Shown in pieces: positions 55,606 to 64,000 of a stretch of 64,000 bases of DNA. The position numbers were made by a program, and so were the translations under genes. Under the pieces are notes generated by a model. It was not told the origin of the DNA and ran no database searches. It was given only the letters and a program-made list of their open reading frames with translations. The stretch is from Planctomycetaceae bacterium (GTDB lineage: Bacteria; Planctomycetota; Planctomycetia; Pirellulales; Lacipirellulaceae): positions 1 to 64,000 of the forward strand of contig QIKP01000006.1 in the NCBI GenBank assembly GCA_003233055.1, in the 5' to 3' direction. Each line of letters opens with the position of its first letter. Positions within the stretch are counted from its first letter, which is position 1.

Positions 55606-56987
55606 ACACGACCGAAATGCAAGACGAGCATCTCCACTTGGTGACCGGCCGGCTCGCCGAGGCATCGCTTCGCGCCGTCGTGGAGCCGCTGGCTCAGGAC
55701 CTGGGGTTTGCCTACACGATCGACGTGCTCCCGATTACCGTGGCAGCGCTGATGACCCCGGCGTGGATCGCGAAAAAGATGACGGTCGGTTCGCTCGCGA
55801 CTCGCCTTCTGTTGCCCGGGTACTGTGAGGGGGACGTTTCGCCGATCGCGGCGGTCGCGCCAGGCCTTCCGATCGAATTCGGCCCGCGAGACCTTCGGCG
55901 GTTGCCCGAACATTTTGGCCAGCCTCGGCGACCAGACGACTACGGGGCGTACGACATTCAAATCCTTGCCGAGATCAACCATTGCCCTCGGCTTTCGCTT
56001 GACCAGATCGTGTCGATCGCCCAGCGGTATGCCAACGACGGGGCCAACCTGATTGACCTTGGTTGCGATCCGGGCGGGCCTTGGACCGGGGTGGGGGAGG
56101 CCGTGCGGGGTCTGAAGGACCTGGGTCTGCGGGTGTCGATCGATAGCCTCGATCCGCAAGAGATCGCCCCGGCAGTCGCTGCGGGGGCGGAGTTGGTCCT
56201 CTCGGTCAACTCGTCGAACCGTGAGGCGGCGATCGACTGGGGCTGCGAAGTGGTGGCGATCCCCGACGATCCTCGGAAGCTCGAAGGCCTCGACGAGACG
56301 GTCCATTTCCTGGCAAAAAACGGTGTCCCCCTGCGGATCGATCCGATCTTGGAGCCGATCGGATTCGGGTTTGCCGAAAGCGTAGGCCGGTATCTCGAAA
56401 TACGCCGCCGCTATCCCGATGCCCAGATGCTGATGGGCATCGGGAACCTTACGGAGCTGACCGACGTCGACTCGGCCGGGATCAACACGTTGCTCCTGGG
56501 CTTTTGCCAGGAGCTTGGTATTCGAAGCGTGCTGACAACGGAAGTGATCCCTTGGGCTCAGTCGAGTGTCCGTGAGTGCGACTTGGCCCGGCGTTTGGTT
56601 TTTCACGCAATCACGCAAGGCGTTTTACCGAAGCGTCTCGAGACCGAGCTCCTCTTGCTCCGCGATGCCCAGGTCACGGAGCCAACCAGGGCGGAGCTCG
56701 ATCGGTTGGCCTCGAAGATCCGGGACCACAACTTTCGCCTCTTCGTCTGCGAGGGGGAAGTCCACTTGATCGGTCGCCAGTTGCACCTGTCGGGTACCGA
56801 CCCTTTTCTCGTGATGCAAGAGCTTCTGGAGGTTTCGCCGAAGCAGCTCGACGCGAGCCATGCGTTTTACCTCGGCTACGAGATGCACAAAGCGCTGACC
56901 GCTGCGACGCTCGGCAAACAGTACGAGCAGGACGAGCCACTCGACTGGGGCTTTTTGACGAAGGTCGAAACGCCTCATCGATTGTAG
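55602..56987 (+). CDS. Dihydropteroate synthase-like protein of the methanopterin pathway (DUF6513-like)
   Basis: 461 aa. N-terminal about 120 residues are a planctomycete/methanogen-type extra domain (HLVTGRLAEASLRAVVEPL), then a DHPS-type TIM barrel: ANDGANLIDLGCDPGG, RVSIDSLDPQEIAPAVAAGAELVLSVN (cited by ends), and LRIDPILEPIGFGF. In tetrahydromethanopterin organisms such DHPS-like proteins are proposed for coupling RFAP to the pterin. ATG overlaps the SDR stop (ATGA). The junction carries a tandem duplication of GGAATGAACACGAC (55596-55623), which may have created the overlap. Confidence 0.85.
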   Translation: MNTTEMQDEHLHLVTGRLAEASLRAVVEPLAQDLGFAYTIDVLPITVAALMTPAWIAKKMTVGSLATRLLLPGYCEGDVSPIAAVAPGLPIEFGPRDLRRLPEHFGQPRRPDDYGAYDIQILAEINHCPRLSLDQIVSIAQRYANDGANLIDLGCDPGGPWTGVGEAVRGLKDLGLRVSIDSLDPQEIAPAVAAGAELVLSVNSSNREAAIDWGCEVVAIPDDPRKLEGLDETVHFLAKNGVPLRIDPILEPIGFGFAESVGRYLEIRRRYPDAQMLMGIGNLTELTDVDSAGINTLLLGFCQELGIRSVLTTEVIPWAQSSVRECDLARRLVFHAITQGVLPKRLETELLLLRDAQVTEPTRAELDRLASKIRDHNFRLFVCEGEVHLIGRQLHLSGTDPFLVMQELLEVSPKQLDASHAFYLGYEMHKALTAATLGKQYEQDEPLDWGFLTKVETPHRL

Positions 56988-56992
56988 GAAGG

Positions 56993-57020
56993 AGCCCCGA
57001 GCAAGCTTAGTCGGGGCTGC
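56993..57020. repeat. Family B palindromic repeat
   Basis: CCCCGACCAAGCTTGGTCGG type, here CCCCGAGCAAGCTTAGTCGG. Other copies: 35987-36012, 54154-54176, 54697-54721, 58042-58072 and 61554-61582. A strong stem around AAGCTT; found only between genes, usually downstream of one, so probably terminator-like. Confidence 0.82.
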
Positions 57021-57044
57021 TCGGGGCCTGCTTGGGAGAGCGGG

Positions 57045-57932
57045 TTAAAGTTGCCAGCGCCGGTATCCCCAGGTGCGGGTGAGGACCAGGAGAGCGACGG
57101 CGGCGAAGATCATCAGAAGCGATACGGCGACGGCCGCCTGGAGGTTGCCGACGCTCAGTTCCAAGAAGACCGTCGTCGAGAGGACTTCGGTCTTGCCACG
57201 GGTCGCCCCGGCAAAGACGAGCAGGGGACCGAATTCGCCAAGGGCTCGAGCCCAGGCAAGCGTCCCCGCGGTCATCAGCCCGGGGCCTGCCTCGGGGAGG
57301 ACGACCCACCAAAACGCCTGCTGCCGGCTGCACCCGAGGGTGAGGGCAACCTGCTCTCGGCGGGTATCCATCTGGTCGAAAGTCGCTCGCATCGTCCGGA
57401 TGGCAAAGGCGCTGGCGACGACGAATTGGGCCAGAACCACGGCGGGTACTTCGTAGACGACCGCTTCACGAGCCGTAGCAGGCAGGTACTGAAAGAGAAT
57501 CAGCAGACTGATCCCAACGACGAGGGGCGGGAGGACGATCGGGATATCGAGGATCCCTTCAAGGAGACTCTTCCCGAAGAACTCCTGACGCGACAACAAG
57601 TAACCTATCGGCACGGCGACCCAAACCGACAAGATGGCCGTAAGGGTACAGGAGATCAAACTGAGCCAGACCGAGTAACGAATGTTGGGGTCGGCGAGGG
57701 CCTGGGAGATCGGGTGGTCGACCACCTTCGCTACCCAGGGGTGCTGGGCCGACCAGGCGGGGTCGGCAGGAACGCAGTCCCCTCCCATCGTGTAGGCAAA
57801 GTCGGCAGCCAGGAGTGCCACGAGAAACAGAAGATAGGTTCCGGCAATCACCGACAGCACCAGAACAAAGGACCGGCTCGAACCGACGCGACGAGCGGAA
57901 GGGCGAACATGGTTCGGGGACCGTTTTTCCAT
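57045..57932 (-). CDS. ABC transporter permease, molybdate/tungstate/sulfate type
   Basis: 295-aa binding-protein-dependent permease with about six membrane helices. A Leu/Val-rich first helix (FVLVLSVIAGTYLLFLVALLA, shortened) is followed by a periplasmic loop, and the EAA loop reads TLGCSRQQAFWWVVLPEAGPG, as in CysT/ModB/WtpB permeases. ALGEFGPLLVFAGATRGKTEVL is typical of ModB-like proteins. Start MEKRSPNH. No ATPase or binding-protein gene adjoins. Formylmethanofuran dehydrogenase of the C1 pathway needs Mo or W, so supply of that metal is one possible reason for the location; this is an inference. Confidence 0.8.
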   Translation of the reverse strand: MEKRSPNHVRPSARRVGSSRSFVLVLSVIAGTYLLFLVALLAADFAYTMGGDCVPADPAWSAQHPWVAKVVDHPISQALADPNIRYSVWLSLISCTLTAILSVWVAVPIGYLLSRQEFFGKSLLEGILDIPIVLPPLVVGISLLILFQYLPATAREAVVYEVPAVVLAQFVVASAFAIRTMRATFDQMDTRREQVALTLGCSRQQAFWWVVLPEAGPGLMTAGTLAWARALGEFGPLLVFAGATRGKTEVLSTTVFLELSVGNLQAAVAVSLLMIFAAVALLVLTRTWGYRRWQL

Positions 57933-58487
57933 GAACAAGGCTTGGGTTGGTTGGCAGCGGTTCGTCGTCAGCGGTTTAGGTAATTCGTTGTGAGGTAGTT
58001 CACTGTCTCCGCGGCAACAGACCACCGGCGTGCCCCCCCGACTAGCCCCAACCAAGCTTGGTCGGGGCTAGGGGCGCCAACATGCCAACCAATCAGCTGC
58101 GGATAGTCGCAAGGACGAAACCACGAATCTTACGAATGGGCGCAAGCGATAAGTTAGATTAGGGCCTGCTAGAGAGGGGGTGCTGGCATGTTGGCAGGGT
58201 CGAGCCGGCTGCTTCTCCTTCCGCCCAGCGATAGCCGCTTGGGCAGGGATTTCAGGCAACTTCTTTCGGCAAGAGGATTTTAGGCGGACGCGTTGAGGTT
58301 CCGATTATGTTGAGTACGAGCGCTCGCCGATCCATTGCCAAGAGCAAGAAGGGGCAAAAACAATTGGTAAGGGCGGAAAATAGTGCCCATACTACCTGTT
58401 TGCCACCGAGTTCCCACCAAAGCTCGTGTTTTTTACGTCGTCCTCCAAGGGGACGTTCGCAGGTTCATTTTTCCGGAGAGCCAAGTA
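57933..58487. other. Gene-free region between divergent genes
   Basis: Holds a family B palindrome (58042-58072), a family D copy and its inverted counterpart (58076-58106, 58182-58197). The 200 bp before the surface-protein gene should hold its promoter. A short plus-strand open frame at 58307-58540 overlaps the next gene and is not protein-like. Confidence 0.55.
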
Positions 58488-61409
58488 GTGAAACAGCGAT
58501 CCCCGAGGTCTGCACGCGGTCCGCGACGTCTGGCTGCTGAGCAGCTTGAGAGTCGTTTGGCTCTGTCCGTTACTCCCATGGGGGGTGAGTTGCTAATAAA
58601 CGACCTGGTGATTCGAGAGCAGTCGATTGTTGCCTCTTCGATGGCGGTTGCAGCGACCGATAGCAATACGGTAGTCGTCTTTGAAGGAAGAGGGCCCCTC
58701 GATCGCCAAGGCGTCTTCGCCCGAGTTCTCGGCACGGAAGGTCAAACGACAACGCCCAGCTTTCGGGTGAACTCGACGATCCGTGGCGACCAGTTCTCTC
58801 CTGCCGTCAGTGCAAACGACGACGGAAATTTCGTTGTCGCGTGGGCAGGCCGCGGTCCGGGCGACAAGCAAGGCGTTTTCTTTCAGCGATTGGATTCCAC
58901 CGGTACCGCAGTAGGTGGCGAGACGCTGGTCAACGAAACAACAGGCGGCAGACAGTCGGAACCGGCCCTCGCGATCGCTTCGGACGGCTCGTTCGTCGTC
59001 GCCTGGAGTGGAGTCGGGGAAGGAGACGTTTCCGGTATATTTTTGCGACGATTCGATGCGTCGGGAACACCGATTGGTGGCGAGATACTTGTGAACACCA
59101 CCACGGCCGACCAACAGGTCGAACCGGCGATCGCCTTCGACTCGACGGGCGGTTTTGTTGTCGGTTGGAGCAGCCGGCATCAGGATGGCAGCGATTGGGG
59201 GTTGTTTGGGCAACGGTTTGACGCAACGGCCATGCCGGTGGGGGAGGAATTTCAGTGGAACTCGACCACAGAAAACAGCCAACAGTCGGTAACGCTTGCC
59301 GCCGATCCCGATGGCGGCATCGTCGCGGCGTGGCAAAGTCGCGCTCAGGATGGCGACGGTTGGGGCGTCGTTGCCAGGCAACTGGCTGCCGACGGGACAA
59401 CGCTCGGCTCGGAAGTGGTGCTGAACAACACCACCGTCGGCCAACAGCGTGATGTCAGCTTGGCGATTGCCGAAGATGGCCAATGGCTGGCCGCTTGGAC
59501 GACCGGCACCACCGACGGCGCAGGCTGGGAAGTCGAAGCCCGCAGTTTTACAGCGGATGCCACGGCGGAAGGGGATGCTTTTGCAGTGAACCGTGAGACC
59601 GCAGGAGCCAACTCAGGGCTTCAATACCGTCCGTCGGTAGCGATTGCAGGCGACGATGCCTTTATCGCTTGGTCGGGCGCTGGTGAGTCCGATCGCCGCG
59701 CCATCTACCTCCAAGTCTACGAAGTCGATTTGGTCGACGATGGCCCGCAGCAGTCGCCCGACTTGGCCGCGATCGCCGACCAGACATCCGACGTCAACAT
59801 GCAATTCGAATTCACCGTCACCGCAACCGATCCCAACTCGCGCGACACGCTCACTTTCACGCTCGACCCCGATAACAGGCCCGAGACAGCCACGATCGAG
59901 CAGACGGATAACCAGACCGCCATCATTCGGTGGACCCCGACGCCTCTCGAAGCGGGGCAGACGTTTTCGTTTCGCGTGTTGGTAACCGACGATGGTAATT
60001 CGCCTCTAAGTGATTCCGAAGATTTTTCAGTGACCGTGGGGGCATCCGACGCCGCTAATTTGGTTGGCTTCGCCGAAGCGCTGGCCAACGCCAATGCGCA
60101 GTTCTTCGGAGCAGTTTGGAACCAGACCTCTACCGACCAGCGAGAACTCTTCGACGATGGTGGCCAGTTCTTGCCGTTTGTCGACGTCACGAACGCCGAT
60201 CGGTCGCTCAACCAAGCAGCGGCCGACAATAACATCGAAGTCGCCGATCTGCCTGTTTGGGTTTTTGCGGATGGCACCCGACTGGAAGGGGTGCAATCGC
60301 TGCAAAGCATTGCAGCCGCCTCAGGCATCGCGATCCCAGCGTCCAACACCCCGTCTCTCGCGCCGCTGCCTGACGACACGTTGCTGGTTGGCTCGCCGCT
60401 CCATGTCCCGCTCGATGGCTACGATCCGAACGGCGGGCCCCTGACCTATACCGTCACCACCGACAACGCGGGCGTCACCGCCGAGATTCTCACCGGCAAT
60501 CGTTCGGCTCGCATCAACGTCGCCGGGTATGGCGATCTGGTCTTTGAATTGTTCGAGCAGCGTGCCACTCGGGCGACCGATCGATTCATCGAGTTGGCCG
60601 ATGATGGCTTTTACGAAGACATTATCTTCCACCGCATCATCAACGGTTTCATTATTCAAGGGGGCGATCCCAATGGCACTGGCACGGGTGGCTCGACGCT
60701 CGGCGATTTTGACGACCAATTCGATGTCGACTTGCAGCACAACCGGACCGGCCTGCTGTCCTTCGCCAAGAGCACCGACGACACCAACGATTCGCAATTC
60801 TTCATCACCGAGGGGGACGGTTCCAGCCTTCGGAACCTCGATTTCAACCATTCCATCTTCGGCATCCTGAGCGAAGGCGAAGCGGTCCGCGAAGCGATCA
60901 GCAACACGGCCGTCTCCGGGCCTGCCAGTAGCCCCCGGCCGATCAACGACATCGTGATGGAAGGAGTGGAGATTTTCCAGGACAACGAAAATGCCACGCT
61001 GCTGCTCAGGGCCGCCGACGGAGTTTCGGGCCCAGTGAATGTGACCGTCACCGTGAACGACCAGAACGGCAACACCTTTGAACGCACTTTTGAGGTCACC
61101 GTCTCGGACGACACCATCAATGGCCGGCCTTTCCTCGGGGATATCGCACCGGTGAGTGTTGCCGTCAATACCGCCGCCCAAATCCAGCTCACCGCCACCG
61201 ATGTCGAAGGCGACCCGGTCGTTTTTTCCGCAGTACGACGAGGCACCGTGAACTACACCTTCGACGTGAGCGACACGGGCCTACTCACGGTCACGCCGCC
61301 GACCGATTTCGTAGGAACGCTGGAAATCGAAGCCCGCGTCCGCCGCGAAGTGCCCACCAGTGCCACCGATTTCGATGCGCAGCTCATCACGATCACGGTT
61401 GGTGGGTAA
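58488..61409 (+). CDS. Surface protein with LEPR-type N-terminal motif, repeats and a cyclophilin domain
   Basis: 973 aa from the GTG at 58488 (GGAGAG upstream, 8-13 bp); an open frame from 58383 adds 35 residues. The N-terminus RRLAAEQLESRLALS matches the planctomycete LEPR-like export motif. Then come about seven beta-propeller-like or beta-repeats of the pattern VVAWSGxGxxDxxGIFLRRFDxxG (residues about 60-420), an Ig/cadherin-like domain (about 430-530), a cyclophilin-type peptidyl-prolyl isomerase domain (about 690-850: FHRIINGFIIQGGDP, SQFFIT) and terminal Ig-like domains. A PPIase embedded in an extracellular protein could fold neighbouring surface proteins. No anchoring motif seen. Confidence 0.82.
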   Translation: MKQRSPRSARGPRRLAAEQLESRLALSVTPMGGELLINDLVIREQSIVASSMAVAATDSNTVVVFEGRGPLDRQGVFARVLGTEGQTTTPSFRVNSTIRGDQFSPAVSANDDGNFVVAWAGRGPGDKQGVFFQRLDSTGTAVGGETLVNETTGGRQSEPALAIASDGSFVVAWSGVGEGDVSGIFLRRFDASGTPIGGEILVNTTTADQQVEPAIAFDSTGGFVVGWSSRHQDGSDWGLFGQRFDATAMPVGEEFQWNSTTENSQQSVTLAADPDGGIVAAWQSRAQDGDGWGVVARQLAADGTTLGSEVVLNNTTVGQQRDVSLAIAEDGQWLAAWTTGTTDGAGWEVEARSFTADATAEGDAFAVNRETAGANSGLQYRPSVAIAGDDAFIAWSGAGESDRRAIYLQVYEVDLVDDGPQQSPDLAAIADQTSDVNMQFEFTVTATDPNSRDTLTFTLDPDNRPETATIEQTDNQTAIIRWTPTPLEAGQTFSFRVLVTDDGNSPLSDSEDFSVTVGASDAANLVGFAEALANANAQFFGAVWNQTSTDQRELFDDGGQFLPFVDVTNADRSLNQAAADNNIEVADLPVWVFADGTRLEGVQSLQSIAAASGIAIPASNTPSLAPLPDDTLLVGSPLHVPLDGYDPNGGPLTYTVTTDNAGVTAEILTGNRSARINVAGYGDLVFELFEQRATRATDRFIELADDGFYEDIIFHRIINGFIIQGGDPNGTGTGGSTLGDFDDQFDVDLQHNRTGLLSFAKSTDDTNDSQFFITEGDGSSLRNLDFNHSIFGILSEGEAVREAISNTAVSGPASSPRPINDIVMEGVEIFQDNENATLLLRAADGVSGPVNVTVTVNDQNGNTFERTFEVTVSDDTINGRPFLGDIAPVSVAVNTAAQIQLTATDVEGDPVVFSAVRRGTVNYTFDVSDTGLLTVTPPTDFVGTLEIEARVRREVPTSATDFDAQLITITVGG

Positions 61410-61740
61410 ACCGAAGACGCAGAGAGAGGGTTGGAATTGAGTTGAAAACAACGACCCTTCCTCCGCATCTCCGCGGTGAACAAGAAGCTAAAGACCGATG
61501 AACCGCAGAGGGCAGAGAAGAGAATAGCCGACGAGCTACGCCTCGTCAGCTATTGCCCCGACCAAGCTTGGTCGGGGCTAGGCGAAAGCTGGCAACCTGG
61601 CGGAGCCGGCATAATCAGAATAACTAGATTCTTCTACCCATCTTGCCGATACTTCCATCGGTAGCGTTGCGGGCCAAGGGTCGCGGAGCGTGCGCCTTCT
61701 CCTTTCTGCATTGGGTCTTTTTCGCCAGGGAATCATCGTG
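61410..61740. repeat. Intergenic region with family E, A and B repeats in a row
   Basis: Family E (61486-61506), family A (61524-61553) and family B (61554-61582) follow one another directly, the same types as at 54493-54742 though in a different order. The rest (61583-61740) probably holds the next promoter. Confidence 0.7.
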
Positions 61741-63051
61741 ATGGATCGCCACCGAATACCAGCTTTCTCGATCCTCTTGGCTGCCACGCTCGTGGCTGCT
61801 TTGCCTGCCAGCAAAGCGGGCGCTCAGCGATCCCCTCGCCTCGTTTACAATCCAGTGACCGGCAAAACAGAGCCCGAACGACGCAGGCAAACTCAGCCGC
61901 TGCGGCGTGCGATCCCGCGTTCGATCCAGGATGCCAGCCGCGAACACACCGAAGAAGCAAAATACATCGGTAACGTCGATGGAGAGGTAGAGGGAGAGAA
62001 CGTCGACCACGCCGGCTACTTCGAGCCCTGTGCGTGTGGCAACGACTATTGCAGGGGCGACTCCGTTGGTTGCAGCAGTAGGGTTGGTTGCAGCAGTGCG
62101 GTTGGCTGCGACGACATCGGTTGTGGTGACTCGGTTTGCGGCAGTCTTGGAGGGCGCAATGTTTGCCGACCGCGAGCCGGTTTTTATGCCGGTTTTGAAG
62201 CGACCTTCGTAAAACCTCGTTTTGAAAATAACACCGCCTTTACGGTGATGGAATCCGATGGAGCGAGCTTCGAGTCGTTCAGCGATACCGAGTTCGACTA
62301 CGACCTAGAATTCACGCCGCGCGTGTTCCTCGGTTGGCAGCATGGCGATGGCGTCGGCATGCGAGTCACTTGGTGGCAGTTTGACCATGAAGCGGCCACC
62401 GCCTCGGCCAACCCAGCCGCCAACGGTTTTGGCGCAATCACCCACCCAACGTTCGGCACGGTTGATATTTCGAGTGCAATTCCGACCGACACTTTTTCTG
62501 CCGCCACGGACCTCAACGCCTACACGATCGACCTTGAAGCGACCAAACAGACAAGCTTTTCCAGTTGGGACCTTGGCCTTGGCTGCGGCATTCGCCATGC
62601 CTACACCGAACAAAGCTACCGTGCCCAATTGCGCAATACCAACGACGTACTTCGTGGCCAAATCAACTACCGCAACTCGCTACGAGGCTTAGGCCCCACC
62701 ATCTCGCTGGATGCCTACCGCCCGTTCGGATGCCAATCGGGCATCTTTTGCAAAGCACGCGGTTCGGTTTTGTTTGGCGATGGCAAAAGCAACCTAGCAG
62801 CCCTAGAAGACGCCGACCTGACAACCTCGTTCAACACCACCCGCACCACAGGCCGCGACGACCTGCTGTCGATCGGCGAAGTACAAGTCGGCTACCGCTG
62901 GAAAGCCCGGCAGAGACAAGGAACCTCTTTCCGCCCTTTCTTCTCGGTTGCCATGGAAGGCCAAATCTGGAACGGTGCAGGAAACGCGACGAGCGAAGAA
63001 GGCACCCTCGGCTTCTTCGGGTTCAATACCGGCATGGGCGTTGATTGGTAA
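61741..63051 (+). CDS. Outer-membrane beta-barrel, Lpg1974-like, with Cys-rich segment
   Basis: 436 aa from MDRHRIPAF (a longer frame adds 17 residues). Signal peptide with core LLAATLVAALPA and ASKAGAQ. Residues about 95-145 hold a Cys/Gly-rich segment with CACGNDYC and repeated VGCSS units; then a barrel of the pore-forming Lpg1974 type (FYAGFEATFVKPRFENNT, RVFLGWQHGDGVGMRVTWWQFD, cited by ends) ending in FGFNTGMGVDW, with a C-terminal aromatic residue as for outer-membrane barrels. Cys-rich barrel proteins are common in planctomycetes. Tandem copies of GGTTGCAGCAGT near 62069-62104 encode the VGCSS units. Confidence 0.82.
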   Translation: MDRHRIPAFSILLAATLVAALPASKAGAQRSPRLVYNPVTGKTEPERRRQTQPLRRAIPRSIQDASREHTEEAKYIGNVDGEVEGENVDHAGYFEPCACGNDYCRGDSVGCSSRVGCSSAVGCDDIGCGDSVCGSLGGRNVCRPRAGFYAGFEATFVKPRFENNTAFTVMESDGASFESFSDTEFDYDLEFTPRVFLGWQHGDGVGMRVTWWQFDHEAATASANPAANGFGAITHPTFGTVDISSAIPTDTFSAATDLNAYTIDLEATKQTSFSSWDLGLGCGIRHAYTEQSYRAQLRNTNDVLRGQINYRNSLRGLGPTISLDAYRPFGCQSGIFCKARGSVLFGDGKSNLAALEDADLTTSFNTTRTTGRDDLLSIGEVQVGYRWKARQRQGTSFRPFFSVAMEGQIWNGAGNATSEEGTLGFFGFNTGMGVDW

Positions 63052-63447
63052 AGCCGTTTTGCGGGCTGCTCGTTGGCGCGTGTTGTGCGCCCGCCCTCTG
63101 TTCTGACGCGCCTGCCGCTGAAGCGGCATCGCCAGAACCGTCGGCCCGTTCGGTCCGTAGAGAGGGATCTACGTCACCTCCTTCGGCAAACTTTCTTTCT
63201 GCCCGCAAACTTTCCGTCATCGGCTTGTTTTCGGCAGTTGGCACAACACCTACGCCGGGGAGGGAATCCTTGGTTTCGCCCGGCGATCGGTTGGAGCCCC
63301 GCCGCGAAGAGGGTCGATGCTACCACTACAGGAACCGTCGCAGCAGGAGAGCCTGCGCGGAAAACTATTTCACGGACGATTCACCCTTAGGCCTAACCGG
63401 CAGCGCGTGCGCGCTCGGCCGGTGGTTAGCCCGCTGGAGAATACTCC
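63052..63447. other. Gene-free region with a family C palindrome
   Basis: Family C copy at 63107-63135 after the barrel gene. Other open frames overlap the neighbouring genes and show no ribosome binding site. No further feature recognised. Confidence 0.5.
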
Positions 63448-64000
63448 GTGTCTGAACTATCCAAGATGTTTGCCGCTGCCGGTTTGATGGCGGCTGGTTT
63501 TTTCTCGGCCACGCTTTTTGGCCTTCCCACCCCGACCGGCGGCCCGTTGCCGACCGCAGAGAACGTGTGGTCGCCACCGCAACTCCAGCCAATCGATGGC
63601 TCGGGCTCCTTTTCCGCAGCAACTTCTTCTTCCTTGGTAACTTCCCCCCCCCACTCGGGAGCCTTGGCCTGGGATCCGGAAGTCGCGAGGCCCCGCTCAG
63701 GAGCCCCGGTCTGGGATCCGGAAGTCGCGAGGACCGCCCACACCAACCCCTGGACCCCTCGCTCCCCAGCAGCCCCGGCGGTTCGGCCCGCACCGTTTGA
63801 GCAGGGCTCCTTCAAGCGGGAACCGCCAAGCAGGAGGACCCCGATCCTCCGGACGATGTCGCCGCTACCGCCGGTCCGACGCGTCCCGCAGCCACCTTCC
63901 ATGCCTCCGGAAGACGACCGATTGGCTTCGCTCTTACCCCCACCGTTGCTCGACGACCAGGCCCCGTTCGGCTCCGCGACAACAACGCCCGGATTCGATC
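63448..64000 (+). CDS. Partial Pro-rich membrane-anchored protein, cut by the right edge
   Basis: Open frame without stop to the window end, at least 184 codons. GTG start with GGAG 8-9 bp upstream (ATG at 63466 is an alternative). Begins with a membrane or signal segment (about residues 7-27, AAAGLMAAGFFSATLFG), then a Pro/Ser/Arg-rich, low-complexity domain. A 42-bp unit encoding WDPEVAR is repeated twice (63669-63690 and 63711-63732 mark the identical parts). No family recognised. The stop-free frame and the ribosome binding site support a real gene. Confidence 0.62.
   Translation, partial: MSELSKMFAAAGLMAAGFFSATLFGLPTPTGGPLPTAENVWSPPQLQPIDGSGSFSAATSSSLVTSPPHSGALAWDPEVARPRSGAPVWDPEVARTAHTNPWTPRSPAAPAVRPAPFEQGSFKREPPSRRTPILRTMSPLPPVRRVPQPPSMPPEDDRLASLLPPPLLDDQAPFGSATTTPGFD

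Noticed and set aside
63045-63455. 136-codon plus-strand frame after the barrel gene
   Set aside because: Translates a family C repeat and low-complexity sequence; the frame from 63448 is better supported.

Overview
This 64-kb window looks like chromosome of a planctomycete, probably of the Pirellulales. The evidence is a surface protein with the planctomycete N-terminal motif around LESRLALS, a Cys-rich Lpg1974-like outer-membrane barrel, a giant TPR/alpha-2-macroglobulin protein, tetrahydromethanopterin-type C1 genes in a bacterium, and dense short palindromic intergenic repeats. I identified everything by reading; no database search was run.

Layout. 0.1-8.9 kb: heavy-metal (Cu/Ag-type) efflux locus with an outer-membrane factor (minus), a Cys-rich exported protein, CusB- and CusA-like pump proteins and a triple CC-motif protein. 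9-10.9 kb: MmgE/PrpD protein and YbaB. 11.3-24.4 kb: complete type I-C CRISPR-Cas locus, all expressed leftward: cas3, then cas5c-cas8c(-cas11c)-cas7-cas4-cas1-cas2, leader, and an array of 75 repeats and 74 spacers. tRNA-Arg(CCG) lies just upstream of cas3. 25.3-33.3 kb: MBL-fold hydrolase, secreted protein, and reductive pyrimidine/beta-alanine catabolism (aminotransferase, preA, Rieske protein, beta-ureidopropionase, mmsA). 33.7-36.5 kb: malate synthase G and GlcG. 36.6-44.7 kb: a 2690-residue TPR/A2M-like protein. 44.8-57.9 kb: rnc, then genes that fit methanopterin biosynthesis (pabB, pabA, DUF447, RFAP synthase, and further on an SDR and a DHPS-like gene), interleaved with dapA, pdxJ, mgtE, tRNA-Pro(GGG) and an ABC permease. 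58.5-64 kb: cyclophilin-containing surface protein, outer-membrane barrel, and a gene cut by the right edge.

Main discovery candidate. Between cas3 and cas5c, on the opposite strand to all cas genes, sits a small unit: a 72-aa ORF (21888-22106), a solitary CRISPR-repeat-like element (22117-22149) with a conserved stem and an identical 11-nt crRNA handle, a guide-like tail, and a perfect intrinsic terminator. The guide tail matches 15 of 19 bases of a site in the cas5c/ORF divergent promoter gap (21812-21830). The site is preceded by TTC, the type I-C PAM, and three of the four mismatches fall at guide positions 6, 12 and 18, which Cascade does not read. This is what a CreA/CreR-like RNA, using Cascade for partial-match repression of a cas promoter or a CRISPR-guarded small gene, would look like.

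Besides this, the array holds three pairs of related spacers and a 45-bp internal duplication, cas8c has a strong internal start for Cas11c, the SDR lacks its catalytic Ser and Tyr, and the A2M-like protein lacks a recognisable thioester motif at a place where a palindromic sequence lies in frame.
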